From Verrucomicrobiota bacterium (lineage in GTDB: Bacteria; Verrucomicrobiota; Verrucomicrobiia; Verrucomicrobiales; Akkermansiaceae): 18,246 nt of DNA. A model generated the notes under the pieces. It was not told the origin of the DNA, ran no database searches, and saw nothing but the letters and a program-made list of their open reading frames with translations. A program made the position numbers and the translations under genes. Location of the stretch: positions 1-18,246 of the forward strand of contig JAPLUJ010000693.1 of NCBI GenBank assembly GCA_026397695.1, written 5' to 3'. This document shows, one piece after another, positions 7,487 through 15,034 of this stretch; position 1 is the stretch's first letter; each line of letters opens with the position of its first letter.

Positions 7487-8110
7487 TCATCGCGCGCGCG
7501 CCACCTTCGGGTCGACATCGCGGGTTGCGGCTTGGCGCAGCAGGTGCAGCCCCTGGCGGAAATAGGTGACGGCGGACCAGCCGGTGAACACTGCCGCGAC
7601 GATACACGGCCAGGTCGGCGGAAAGGGTGCCACTTTGAGCATGACCCAGCCGAGCGCGATCATCTGGGTCACCGTGCATACTTTGCCTGACCAGTGCGGG
7701 ATGATGTTAACTTTTAGGCGCTTGTAATATAGCACGTTGATGCCGCCCAGAATGATGCAATCGCGCAGTACCACGATGACCGCGAACCACACCGGAAGCC
7801 GCCAACCATCGTGCCCCCAATCGACGAGCGACAGCGTGATCACGCCGGTCAGCAACAGCGCTTTGTCGGCGATCGGATCAATATACGCTCCGAATTTCGA
7901 GCGCTGGTTGAAATGGCGGGCGATCCAGCCGTCGATGCCGTCGCTCACCGCGCAAGTGACGAAAACGCCGAGCGCCCACCAGCGCAGCGTTTCATCCGGA
8001 TGGCCGGTTTGCACCGTGCCCCCGTAGGCAATGGCCAACACCGCAAACACCGGCACCATCAGTATCCGGGTGATCGTGATTTTGCTCGCGAAGGTCACAA
8101 CGCCATGCAA
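7487..8110 (-). CDS. pgsA: CDP-diacylglycerol--glycerol-3-phosphate 3-phosphatidyltransferase (PgsA-like)
   Basis: An integral membrane CDP-alcohol phosphatidyltransferase of about 207 residues. PgsA makes phosphatidylglycerol phosphate, the committed step to phosphatidylglycerol and cardiolipin. Seen: the family signature D-x2-D-G-x2-A-R-x8-G-x3-D-x3-D at residues 57-82 (DGIDGWIARHFNQRSKFGAY then IDPIADK), an N-terminal start SKITITRIL typical of PgsA, and four to five hydrophobic segments. Two non-ATG starts fit: TTG at 8110 and GTG at 8098. The GTG puts the protein start next to the conserved SKITITR and may be the true one. Neither has a Shine-Dalgarno. The gene follows the permease on the same strand with a 49-nt gap and may be cotranscribed. 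Other CDP-alcohol transferases (for example PssA) are less likely because of the N-terminal sequence. Confidence 0.87.
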   Translation of the reverse strand: MHGVVTFASKITITRILMVPVFAVLAIAYGGTVQTGHPDETLRWWALGVFVTCAVSDGIDGWIARHFNQRSKFGAYIDPIADKALLLTGVITLSLVDWGHDGWRLPVWFAVIVVLRDCIILGGINVLYYKRLKVNIIPHWSGKVCTVTQMIALGWVMLKVAPFPPTWPCIVAAVFTGWSAVTYFRQGLHLLRQAATRDVDPKVARAR

Positions 8111-8159
8111 GCAGAACCGCCCGCCCGATGAAATACGAAACTTCGCCGCCCGAAAATCC

Positions 8160-9356
8160 TCAGGAGCTGAAGTGATTGATCAGCCAGCCGATGAGCAGCA
8201 CTTGCGGCGTGGAGATGAGCGGCAGCGCGAGCGTGGATTTCCACGAGCCGGTGGTTTGCCGGAGGCTGGCGATTTCGGTGTAATCGGTGGCCGCGCCGGC
8301 CATCAGGAAAACGAACGCGTTGCCCGGCGCGGCGGCACGGGTCATCAGGTCTGCCGCGATCGGCGAGGATCCCTCGGTGCAAACCTCAAGCAACGTCGTG
8401 GCTAACAATGTAAGGAACAAACCCACGGTGGTCGGCCCGAAATACTGTTGGAACGCCAACTCGGGAACCAGGGCGCGGATCACACCGGTAAGCACAAACC
8501 CGAACAAGATCCACCGCACGACCATGCGTGAGCCAGAGAGCCCTTCGCGGGCGAGCCGCGCATAGTTCGCGGTTCCCGGTTGCAATGATCTCAAAATGCC
8601 CGTGATGGCCGGGCCGATGCGGTATTCGTGCGGCAGGTCCACGGTGTTAGGGTTGGCGGGGATTTTGCCGGCGGCCACCAGGCGGTCGGCGATCCAGCCG
8701 GTGATCAGCGCCACCACCATCGACAGCGCGATGAACAATAGCATCCATCGCCAACCAATCAGTGCCGCCAGGATCAACGTGAGTGACAATGAATTCCACG
8801 GGCTGGCTATCAGAAACGCCAGCGTCTGGCCGAGCGACGCGCCGCGTTTGTAAAGACTCATGCCGACCAGCAGGATTCCGTGGTTGCACAAATCCAGCAG
8901 CACTCCGGCACCCACCGCACGCAACAGCCCCGACACGCTGCCGCCGCGGCCCAGCACCGCCGCCACCAATTCCCGCGGCAGCCGCCCGATCACCGCCACC
9001 GCCACAATGCCTAACAAAACGCCCCACCACGCGCGGCCGAGCAATTCCGCACAGGTGTGGCCGAACTCATGCAGCCACATGGGCGCGGCGGGGACCAAGC
9101 CATGCGCCGCCACTCCTGCTAGAAACAACACCAACGATCCCCATAACAAAAAATCCGGCGGATTCCGCTTGCCCCCACCACAACAGGAACCCGCAGCCGC
9201 CGGCACTTGGGGCAGGCAGCACGCGGGCGCCGCCGCAGGCAATACCGATGGATCGGACGCGGGCTCCAAGGGAGGTGTTAGATTCAACAGCTTGCGGCGC
9301 AACGCCCGGCGCGCGGAGTCGTCATTGGGCGGCGGAGTGGAACAACAATCGGACAT
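8160..9356 (-). CDS. DUF318/ArsP-type permease, probable metal or metalloid efflux transporter (SO_0444-like)
   Basis: This 398-residue polytopic membrane protein starts at the ATG at 9356-9354. The cytoplasmic N-terminal tail carries three Cys-Cys pairs (residues 4-5, 46-47, 58-59), which look like soft-metal sites. Two related halves follow: LDLCNHGILLVGMSLYKRGA (Cys157) with FLIASPWNS, and LEVCTEGSSPIAADLMTRAA (Cys326) with FVFLMAGAATDYTEI. A conserved Cys in each half followed by GA-x-G-x-AFLI/FVFLM is the hallmark of the DUF318 permeases, which include ArsP and the SO_0444 Cu/Zn efflux group. The usual CSCG motif of repeat 1 is reduced to a single Cys (LCNHG). Substrate is inferred as a soft metal such as Cu, Zn or organoarsenical. 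No metalloregulator is adjacent. A promoter-like element lies 12 nt upstream. Confidence 0.78.
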   Translation of the reverse strand: MSDCCSTPPPNDDSARRALRRKLLNLTPPLEPASDPSVLPAAAPACCLPQVPAAAGSCCGGGKRNPPDFLLWGSLVLFLAGVAAHGLVPAAPMWLHEFGHTCAELLGRAWWGVLLGIVAVAVIGRLPRELVAAVLGRGGSVSGLLRAVGAGVLLDLCNHGILLVGMSLYKRGASLGQTLAFLIASPWNSLSLTLILAALIGWRWMLLFIALSMVVALITGWIADRLVAAGKIPANPNTVDLPHEYRIGPAITGILRSLQPGTANYARLAREGLSGSRMVVRWILFGFVLTGVIRALVPELAFQQYFGPTTVGLFLTLLATTLLEVCTEGSSPIAADLMTRAAAPGNAFVFLMAGAATDYTEIASLRQTTGSWKSTLALPLISTPQVLLIGWLINHFSS

Positions 9357-9368
9357 GCTTGCACGCGC

Positions 9369-9398
9369 AGCCTAACCTGCGAATGCGCGGCTGTCCAA
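9369..9398 (-). promoter_or_regulatory. Candidate promoter of the permease gene
   Basis: On the minus strand TTGGAC (9398-9393) is followed after 18 bp by TAGGCT (9374-9369), ending 12 nt before the permease ATG. The alternative register TTAGGC gives a 17-bp spacer. The predicted transcript would have about 5 nt of leader. Confidence 0.42.
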
Positions 9399-9508
9399 TC
9401 CCGACAAAACTTTGATCCATCGAGGCAAGCCCGCAGGTGCCTTTCATGTAGTGCGTCTGCGTGCTTTTCGTGGTTCAAATATCGGAAATCGGAGTTAATA
9501 CTCCCGGC

Positions 9509-10369
9509 ATGAACCCCGCGCTGGAAACCCTGATGCTCGCCTTTGCTACGGCAGAAGGGTTGGCCGCGCCGGCGCGGGCGTTGTTTCTCGGCGCGCAGGC
9601 GCATCATGCGCTGTTAGACTGGCCGCAGGTCACCGGTTGGCAGCCACTCAAACCCCACGCGGATGTTTGGGATGCCGCCGGGTTGTTCCGCACCGACGAG
9701 CTTCAGGCTGGCACTTGGCCGGTGGTGTTGGTGCTGCCTAACAAGTCGCGCGATGAGGCGTTGTCGTGGTTCGCGTTGGCGCGCGACCGCCTCGCACTTG
9801 GCGGCAGAATCGTCTGCGCCATGCCTAACAGCGCGGGCGCAGGCCGCTTCGAACAGGAATTCGCCAAGGCGGTTGGCCGCGTCACCTCGCTGCAGAAAAA
9901 CAAATGCCGCGCGTTCCATGCCGTGGACGACGGCAGTTGGGACGAGCGCGTGATAGATGCATGGCGGGCTCTGGGGAACTGGCGCGAGATCCCCGGATCC
10001 CGCTTCATGACCCGGGCCGGCGTTTTCAGTTGCGACCACATTGATCCCGGATCGCACCTGCTCGCCATGCACCTGCCCGCCAACCTGCGCGGAATCACTT
10101 ATCACTGGCACGATGTCACCACCGGGCTGCCCGGCACTTACGATGCGATCATCATGAATCCCCCGTTCCACACCGGCCAAACCAGCGATGTGGACCTCGG
10201 CCGGGCGTTTCTCCTAACAGCCGCCGCCGCGCTCCGACGGGGCGGCAAATTGTTGCTGGTCGCCAACCGCCAACTCCCCTACGAGGCGGTGCTCGATGCC
10301 GCCGGCCTAACCTGGCGCATCACCGCCGAAGACCCGACCTACAAACTCCTCTTCGCCAACAAACGCTGA
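9509..10369 (+). CDS. RsmC/RlmG-like rRNA methyltransferase homologue lacking the SAM-binding core
   Basis: The ATG at 9509 gives 286 residues. The first part resembles the N-terminal domain of RsmC (16S rRNA m2G1207) and RlmG (VVLVLPNKSRDEALSWFALA, then LALGGRIVCAMPNSAGAG). It is followed by the linker GVFSCDHIDPGSHLLAMHLP, which matches GVFS-x-LD-x-G-x-LL-x-LP. After NLRG the family has about 45-50 residues containing motif I (DLGCGxG) and the acidic motif II. Here the text jumps straight to ITYHWHDVTT, YDAIIMNPPFHTG (NPPF at about 217) and a normal C-terminus. So the catalytic N-P-P-F loop is present but the SAM pocket is not. The deletion keeps the frame. The protein may be inactive, use another partner, or be an early pseudogene. 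RsmC is about 340 residues. A GGAG lies 14 nt upstream, rather far. Confidence 0.75.
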   Translation: MNPALETLMLAFATAEGLAAPARALFLGAQAHHALLDWPQVTGWQPLKPHADVWDAAGLFRTDELQAGTWPVVLVLPNKSRDEALSWFALARDRLALGGRIVCAMPNSAGAGRFEQEFAKAVGRVTSLQKNKCRAFHAVDDGSWDERVIDAWRALGNWREIPGSRFMTRAGVFSCDHIDPGSHLLAMHLPANLRGITYHWHDVTTGLPGTYDAIIMNPPFHTGQTSDVDLGRAFLLTAAAALRRGGKLLLVANRQLPYEAVLDAAGLTWRITAEDPTYKLLFANKR

Positions 10370-10374
10370 TTTTA

Positions 10375-10416
10375 TATCTGATATCCACGATCTTCTATCC
10401 ACGATCCACCATCCTC
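10375..10416 (+). repeat. Six-unit degenerate heptamer array (consensus NATCYNC) just upstream of the rsuA-like gene
   Basis: Read in steps of seven from 10375: TATCTGA, TATCCAC, GATCTTC, TATCCAC, GATCCAC, CATCCTC. It fills nearly the whole spacer between the RsmC-like stop (10369) and the ATG at 10423. ATC at positions 2-4 is invariant in all six units. Confidence 0.7.
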
Positions 10417-10422
10417 TTCTTT

Positions 10423-11124
10423 ATGAAACTCGTCAAACTCCTCGCCAACCTCGGTTACGGATCGCGCAAGGAGGCGCAACGCATGATCCGCGCCGGGGCG
10501 GTCACAGATGACACCGGACGCGTGCTGGCCGGGGACGATGCGCCGCCGCACGAATGCATCCGGGTGCGCGGCGAGCCCCTCGATCCGCCGTCACCGTTGG
10601 TGTTGGTCCTCAACAAACCGGACGGCTACACGTGCAGCCGCGAGGACCCCGGCGACACGATCTACGACCTGCTGCCGCCGCGCTTCGCCTGCCGCAATCC
10701 CGGCCTCAATCCGGTCGGCCGGCTCGACAAGGACACCACCGGCCTGCTCCTGCTCACCGATGACGGCAAGCTCCTCCACCGCATCATCCACCCGAAATCC
10801 GGCTGCCTGAAAATCTATCATGCCACGCTCGCCAGACCGCTGGCTGGTCACGAGGCCGCGCTCTTCGCCTCCGGCACCCTGGTGCTCCAGGGCGAGACCA
10901 AGCCGCTGCTGCCGGCACCGCTGGAAGTGCTCGGGCCGGATGAGGCGCTCGTCACCTTGCACGAGGGGCGTTACCATCAGGTGCGCCGCATGTTCGCCGC
11001 CGCCGGCAACCACGTGCTCACCCTGCATCGCATCTCCATCGGCGGCCTGCGCCTGCCCGACGACCTGGCTCAAGGCGACTGGCGCCCGCTCACCGCCGCG
11101 GAACTCGCCGCCGTCTTCCAATGA
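10423..11124 (+). CDS. RsuA/RluB/E/F-family rRNA pseudouridine synthase
   Basis: This 233-residue protein has an N-terminal S4 RNA-binding domain (KLLANLGYGSRKEAQRMIRA, residues about 6-25) and a TruA/RsuA-type catalytic domain. The catalytic Asp is Asp102 in GRLDKDTTGLLLLTDDG (99-115). NKPDGYTCS (64-72) and the C-terminal EGRYHQVRRMFAAAGNHV are family motifs. Members convert uridine to pseudouridine in 16S (RsuA, position 516) or 23S rRNA (RluB/E/F). Length and the S4 domain favour RsuA, but the exact target cannot be fixed from sequence. The gene is preceded by a heptamer array instead of a Shine-Dalgarno. It converges on rph, whose stop is only 9 nt away, so the two 3' ends share a very short terminator-free gap. 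Confidence 0.88.
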   Translation: MKLVKLLANLGYGSRKEAQRMIRAGAVTDDTGRVLAGDDAPPHECIRVRGEPLDPPSPLVLVLNKPDGYTCSREDPGDTIYDLLPPRFACRNPGLNPVGRLDKDTTGLLLLTDDGKLLHRIIHPKSGCLKIYHATLARPLAGHEAALFASGTLVLQGETKPLLPAPLEVLGPDEALVTLHEGRYHQVRRMFAAAGNHVLTLHRISIGGLRLPDDLAQGDWRPLTAAELAAVFQ

Positions 11125-11133
11125 CGATTGTTT

Positions 11134-11913
11134 CTAACGGCGGAACGCCGCCGCGAGCGACGCCAGGTCGGCTGGGGCGGCGCGGTCGGCGGTGAGGATG
11201 GCCGCTTTCTGCAGGGAAATGATCTCCGCCACGCCCTTGCGCGATAGTTCGAGCATGGCGGTCATTTCGGCGGCGGAAAACACCGCTTCCTCACCACTGC
11301 CCTGCACTTCCACATAGTCGAGCGTCTCGGTCATGACCACGTTGAAATCCACCGTCGCGTCCTTGTCTTCGGGATAGTTGAGGTCGAGCACCGGCGTGCC
11401 CTGATAGATCCCGGCCGACACCGCAGCCACGAGTTTTTTGATAGGAAAATCCTTCAGTTTTCCTGCCGCAAACAATTTGTTGAAAGCTATGGCCATCGCC
11501 ACGCAACCACCGGTGACGGATGCGGTGCGCGTGCCGCCGTCGGCTTGCAGGACGTCGCAATCGATCCACACCGTGCGCTGGCCGATTATTTTCAAGTCCA
11601 CCACCGCCCGCAACGCACGGCCTATCAGGCGCTGGATCTCGGACGAGCGGCCATCGATTTTGCCGCGGGAAATGTCGCGCGGTTTGCGCTCGAGCGTCGA
11701 GTACGGGAGCATCGAGTATTCGGCCGTGAGCCAGCCGCCATCGACCCGCTGGGCGCGCATCCAGCGCGGCACGTCCTCCTCGATGGTCGCGGAACAAATG
11801 ACCCGCGTTTCGCCGAAGGCCACGAGCACCGAGCCCGTGGCGTGCGGTGCGACATTCGGGACGAAGGAAATCGGGCGGAGTTGGTCGTGCTGGCGACCGT
11901 CGGGACGAGTCAT
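11134..11913 (-). CDS. rph: Ribonuclease PH
   Basis: RNase PH is a phosphorolytic 3'-exonuclease that trims tRNA 3' ends, acting as a hexamer in the cytoplasm. The ATG at 11913 begins with RPDGRQHDQLRPISF, the canonical N-terminus, so 259 residues are chosen. In-frame ATG 11934 and a further upstream start only add non-conserved sequence. Seen: GETRVICSATIEEDVPRWM, GWLTAEYSMLP, the Arg-rich ERKPRDISRGKIDGRSSEIQ loop, DCDVLQADGGTRTASVTGG (phosphate site), and the metal-binding-type Asp pair in PVLDLNYPEDKDATVDFNVVMT. Length agrees with the family (about 240-260). Its stop lies in the CGTTAG context. The ATPase of the accessory island is divergent from it, 156 nt away. Confidence 0.93.
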   Translation of the reverse strand: MTRPDGRQHDQLRPISFVPNVAPHATGSVLVAFGETRVICSATIEEDVPRWMRAQRVDGGWLTAEYSMLPYSTLERKPRDISRGKIDGRSSEIQRLIGRALRAVVDLKIIGQRTVWIDCDVLQADGGTRTASVTGGCVAMAIAFNKLFAAGKLKDFPIKKLVAAVSAGIYQGTPVLDLNYPEDKDATVDFNVVMTETLDYVEVQGSGEEAVFSAAEMTAMLELSRKGVAEIISLQKAAILTADRAAPADLASLAAAFRR

Positions 11914-12025
11914 GGGCGGAGTGAAATCCAGCATGGTGCTTCCCGCAAGCCCGGAAAGACCCAACCCGGCACGTCCCGAACAAGGCATGGGGCATCAGAC
12001 CTTCCAACTTGGCGGGATATCTGAT

Positions 12026-12066
12026 AAATTGTCCTTGCACGGAAATGCAATTATTGTCAAATTGTC
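12026..12066 (+). promoter_or_regulatory. Candidate promoter with operator-like symmetry for the AAA ATPase
   Basis: TTGTCC (12029-12034) and TATTGT (12052-12057) are separated by 17 bp, and the -10 box ends 12 nt before the GTG start. The spacer contains an inverted repeat TTGCA/TGCAA (12035-12050), and the whole unit is bracketed by direct repeats of AAATTGTC (12026-12033 and 12059-12066). This layout suggests repressor or autoregulatory binding, which is an inference. The same interval on the minus strand faces rph. Confidence 0.4.
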
Positions 12067-12069
12067 TTC

Positions 12070-13392
12070 GTGAACAGCGACAATCTTAAATACGTGCTGA
12101 GTGCCTTTGTGGACCGGCCCTTGCCTGAATGTTATCCGCGCCAACTGGTTTTACCGTGCGATAGCGGCAAAGTCGTGGGCTTGTCCGGGAGCCGCCGCTG
12201 TGGCAAGACCTTTGTGTTTTTTGAAACCATGCGGCGACTGCTGACCCAAGGTGTGGACCGCCGCAACATCATCTACTTGAATTTCGAGGATGACCGGCTG
12301 CAACCGATTCAGGCCGGGGACCTCGACTGGGTCATGCGCGGACACCGGGAGTTGTTTCCTCACAATTCCGAGATGAAAAACTATCTGTTTTTGGATGAAG
12401 TCCAGTGTGTGCCGGGCTGGGAACGCTGGGTGCGCAGGCTGCACGACACGGAAAACATCGCCATTTTCGTCACCGGCTCGTCCTCACGGGTGCTGACGCG
12501 GGATCTCTCCACAGCCCTGCGTGGCAGAAGCATCGCTTACGAGGTTTTTCCCCTCAGCTTCAGCGAATTTCTAACGTTCAAAAACATCGTCAGCATTCCG
12601 TTCAATGCCAAACGGGAAGGCCTTGTGCGGCATGTCTTTGTGGAATATCTCCAGTGGGGCGGATACCCGGATGTGGTGCTGCGGGCTCCGGAACTCAAAC
12701 CATTGATCCTTGAAGAGTATGCGTCGGTCATGTTGTTTCGCGATCTCTTGGAACGCTACTCGATCCGCAATGAATTGTTGATGCGGACTCTGCTGCGCTA
12801 CAGTTTTCGCAACACCGCGACCCTGCTTGGCATGGGCAAACTGCATCGCGATCTAACATCCCAAGGCCTGAAGGTCGGGAAAAACACCGTTTTCGAATAT
12901 ATGGAAATGCTGACTGATTCCGGCTTGGTATTCCTGTTGCCGAAATTTGCCGAATCCGTGCGCAAACAAATCCACAATCCCAAGAAACTCCATGTCATCG
13001 ACACCGGACTCATCAGTGCATTCAAAGCCGGTTCCGAACGCGATATCGGCCGTAAATTTGAAACCGCCGTGTTTCTGGAATGCCGTCGCAACAGCAAAAA
13101 TTGGTATTATGATGCGGACGGAGATGAAATTGATTTGGTGGATGAGGCCGGTGATCAATTGCTTCACTCCTGTTGGGCCTTGCTGGATGCAAGTACGGCG
13201 GAACGTGAGCAACGAGCCATGACCAGAGGCGCAAGCCGCTGGCCAAAAGCCACCAATGTCCTGCTCTATCATGAGGTCGCGCCTTTCTTGCGCGCGCAAA
13301 TTCCCAACGCCCGGGAAGCCAGCCAATGGTTTTGTGATGGATTCGCAAGCCATGCTGCTGGAGCATCCGGCAAGAGAACAGGAAACCTTTGA
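12070..13392 (+). CDS. AAA ATPase with DUF4143-type C-terminal domain
   Basis: A 440-residue protein starting at GTG 12070. It carries Walker A GSRRCGKT (40-47), Walker B YLFLDE (105-110) followed by VQCVPGWERWVRRL, and a VTGSSSR sensor (134-140). PLSFSEFL, WGGYPDVV and the conserved block SIRNELLMRTLLRYSFRNTATLL follow. The C-terminal part has the DUF4143 pattern: IDTGL, KFETAVFLECRR, then DEIDLV and a conserved TAEREQRAM stretch, which resembles a PD-(D/E)xK-like nuclease fold. Such ATPases are scattered, frequently transferred genes often found in defence or mobile islands. Their biological role is not settled. Base composition looks less GC-rich than the flanking housekeeping genes. The last 30 residues appear unrelated to the family. 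The stop codon forms the edge of a 34-bp palindrome. Confidence 0.85.
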   Translation: MNSDNLKYVLSAFVDRPLPECYPRQLVLPCDSGKVVGLSGSRRCGKTFVFFETMRRLLTQGVDRRNIIYLNFEDDRLQPIQAGDLDWVMRGHRELFPHNSEMKNYLFLDEVQCVPGWERWVRRLHDTENIAIFVTGSSSRVLTRDLSTALRGRSIAYEVFPLSFSEFLTFKNIVSIPFNAKREGLVRHVFVEYLQWGGYPDVVLRAPELKPLILEEYASVMLFRDLLERYSIRNELLMRTLLRYSFRNTATLLGMGKLHRDLTSQGLKVGKNTVFEYMEMLTDSGLVFLLPKFAESVRKQIHNPKKLHVIDTGLISAFKAGSERDIGRKFETAVFLECRRNSKNWYYDADGDEIDLVDEAGDQLLHSCWALLDASTAEREQRAMTRGASRWPKATNVLLYHEVAPFLRAQIPNAREASQWFCDGFASHAAGASGKRTGNL

Positions 13393-13425
13393 CCAATGAT
13401 TGATGCGGCCGCATCAATCATTGGT
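13392..13425. terminator. 34-bp perfect palindrome between convergent ATPase and MFS pseudogene
   Basis: All 17 base pairs around the centre 13408/13409 match, with no loop and GCGGCCGC at the core. The palindrome begins at the last base of the ATPase stop and contains the TGA stop of the minus-strand MFS remnant (13420-13418). The likely role is a bidirectional terminator. No T tract is seen on either side. Confidence 0.6.
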
Positions 13426-14669
13426 AAGACGCGCGATCGGGCAGGGGTGCGGGAGGGATGCTGGAGGTTTCGCGGTGTTCGACGCAGCGGATGAGGCGGA
13501 GGTAGGAGAAGGTACCTATCAGATAGAGAGTGGCGGTGGCCATGAACACCTGCCAGTAAGGGAGGTGGTGGGTGCGGAGGATTTCGAAGGTGCGGGCGGC
13601 CAGCCACCATGCGCCGTTCCAGATGGCGCCATTGCAGGCGCTGACGAGTTCGCGGTTGCGCGCGCCGACGTAGGTCATGGTGAGTTCGCTGGTGGATGGG
13701 CCGGCCATGCTCATGAGCGGTTGGCGCAGGATGAAACAGCCGATGGCGAGGGGCAACGCCCAGACGGCTGTCTGGCAGAGGTCGGTGAGTCCCATGACGG
13801 CTAACAGAACTATTCACCTCCGGCACGATCAGGCCGGCGAAGAGCACCAGCACGTTGCTGATCGATCCATAACCCTAGTAAGCGGCGGAGCCTAACTGAT
13901 GGACATGGCTGAAAAACAAGTTGAGGAATTGGATGCTGAGGCCGGCACCGGTGGAGATGCACAGGGTGGGCAGCAGGGCGCGCGTGAGCACGGGCCAATC
14001 CTCGCGCTGGATGTGGAGCCAGTGACCGGCGGTTTTTTTCTCAGGTACGGGATTGGGAAGGCGGGCATAAAGGAAGGGTGCGCCGCAGCCCGCGAGGGTC
14101 AGCACTAACAGCGTGGCGTATTCATCAAAGACCCAGTGGTGGCCGGCGATATCGAGATGGCCGATGCTTTGGAGCACGGTGGAAAGCACGCCGCCGCAGA
14201 TGCTGGCGGCCGCCCAGGTGGCAAACAACAGGCTCAGCGCCTCGCTCGATTTTTCCTGCGGAGCCAGCCGCAGCATCATCGGCAGACTGGCAACATTGAG
14301 GAGCAAGCCGCCGAAGCCCATCGCGAGAAAGCACCCCGCGGCCGCCGACATCATGCCGAGGCGCACGGTTTCCAGCGAGGCCAGGGCCGTTAGAGGAAAC
14401 AACACGGCACCCACGAGCATGGGCGTGCGCAGCGCGCGTCCGCGTAGCCACAGGCCGGCGGGCAGGGCCAGAAACAAGGCGGCGACGAAGCGCTGCGAGG
14501 TGAGTGCGGCAATCGCGGGATCGTCCAGGCCCTTGTCCTTGAGAAACAGATTGAGCAAAAGGAATTGCGCCGTGTTGATCAGATTGATGAGAAACTGGCC
14601 CGCCGCGAAGAGCAGCACGCTCTGCGGCAACATCCGGTAACTCTCCAACCATGCGGGCAAGCGCGGCAT
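13418..14669 (-). pseudogene. MFS transporter pseudogene (nonsense codon plus frameshift)
   Basis: The minus strand encodes a major facilitator superfamily protein in two pieces. The start ATG at 14669 (MPRLPAWLESYRMLPQ) begins an N-terminal part of 264 residues with about eight membrane segments, including LLLNLFLKDKGL and an Arg-rich inner loop. It ends at TAG 13877-13875 after HQLGSAAY. Reading on in the same frame gives GYGSISNVLVLFAGLIVPEV, clearly the next helix, so the TAG is an internal stop. A second lesion (frameshift at about 13805-13820) separates this from the C-terminal piece (MGLTDLCQTAVW, RQPLMSMAGPSTSELTM, ending DRASYQ). The TAG sits in an apparent 9-bp insertion bounded by TTA repeats. 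Substrate unknown. Readthrough plus frameshifting or sequencing error are alternatives to decay. Confidence 0.8.
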
Positions 14670-14746
14670 CCGCCCGCATGTTGCAAAGCCCACGGCACGC
14701 AACGCAATGCGGAAAAATTTTTGATGATTGCAAATTACGTGCGCTG

Positions 14747-15034
14747 ATGCTTGATTTGCTGCTGGTGAGCGGCTTGTCTGAACATCTATTTTGGGACGTG
14801 AATCCACAAGGCGTGGATGCCGAACGCCATGCCGTGTGGCTCGCCAAGCGCGTGCTGGAATATGGCTATTGGAGCGATTGGCAGGCGCTTGTTGTGTATT
14901 ATGGCAAAGCCCGCCTCGCACAGATCGTCGTCGGCATCCGTTCGCTCAATCCACGGGCTTTTGCCTTCTGTCAGGCTTGGTTCCAAATCCCCGCAACTGA
15001 TTTCCGATGCTCCAATACCACGCCGTTCCCGTAG
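14747..15034 (+). CDS. DUF6922-like small protein, probable antitoxin partner of the AbiEii-type gene
   Basis: A 95-residue protein from ATG 14747. Its sequence LFWDVNPQGVDAERHAVWLA, RVLEYGYWSDW, RSLNPRAFAFCQAWFQIP and FRCSNT follows the pattern I associate with DUF6922: FWD, then a His, VLEYG, DW, and a RSL-P-F-IP tail. These are typically encoded directly before nucleotidyltransferase AbiEii/AbiGii-family toxins. Here the reading frame overlaps the next gene by 28 nt, an arrangement typical of coupled antitoxin-toxin pairs. The antitoxin role is inferred from that layout. No helix-turn-helix is obvious. Upstream codons to 14651 are open but overlap the divergent MFS promoter region and are rejected. 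Confidence 0.72.
   Translation: MLDLLLVSGLSEHLFWDVNPQGVDAERHAVWLAKRVLEYGYWSDWQALVVYYGKARLAQIVVGIRSLNPRAFAFCQAWFQIPATDFRCSNTTPFP

Noticed and set aside
9447..9478. Possible further heptamer array upstream of the RsmC-like gene
   Set aside because: Units such as GTGCGTC, TGCGTGC and TTTTCGT are too divergent to claim as a period-7 array by eye.
14651..14746. Upstream extension of the DUF6922-like gene
   Set aside because: It lacks family similarity, overlaps the divergent MFS start region, and has no better start signal than ATG 14747.
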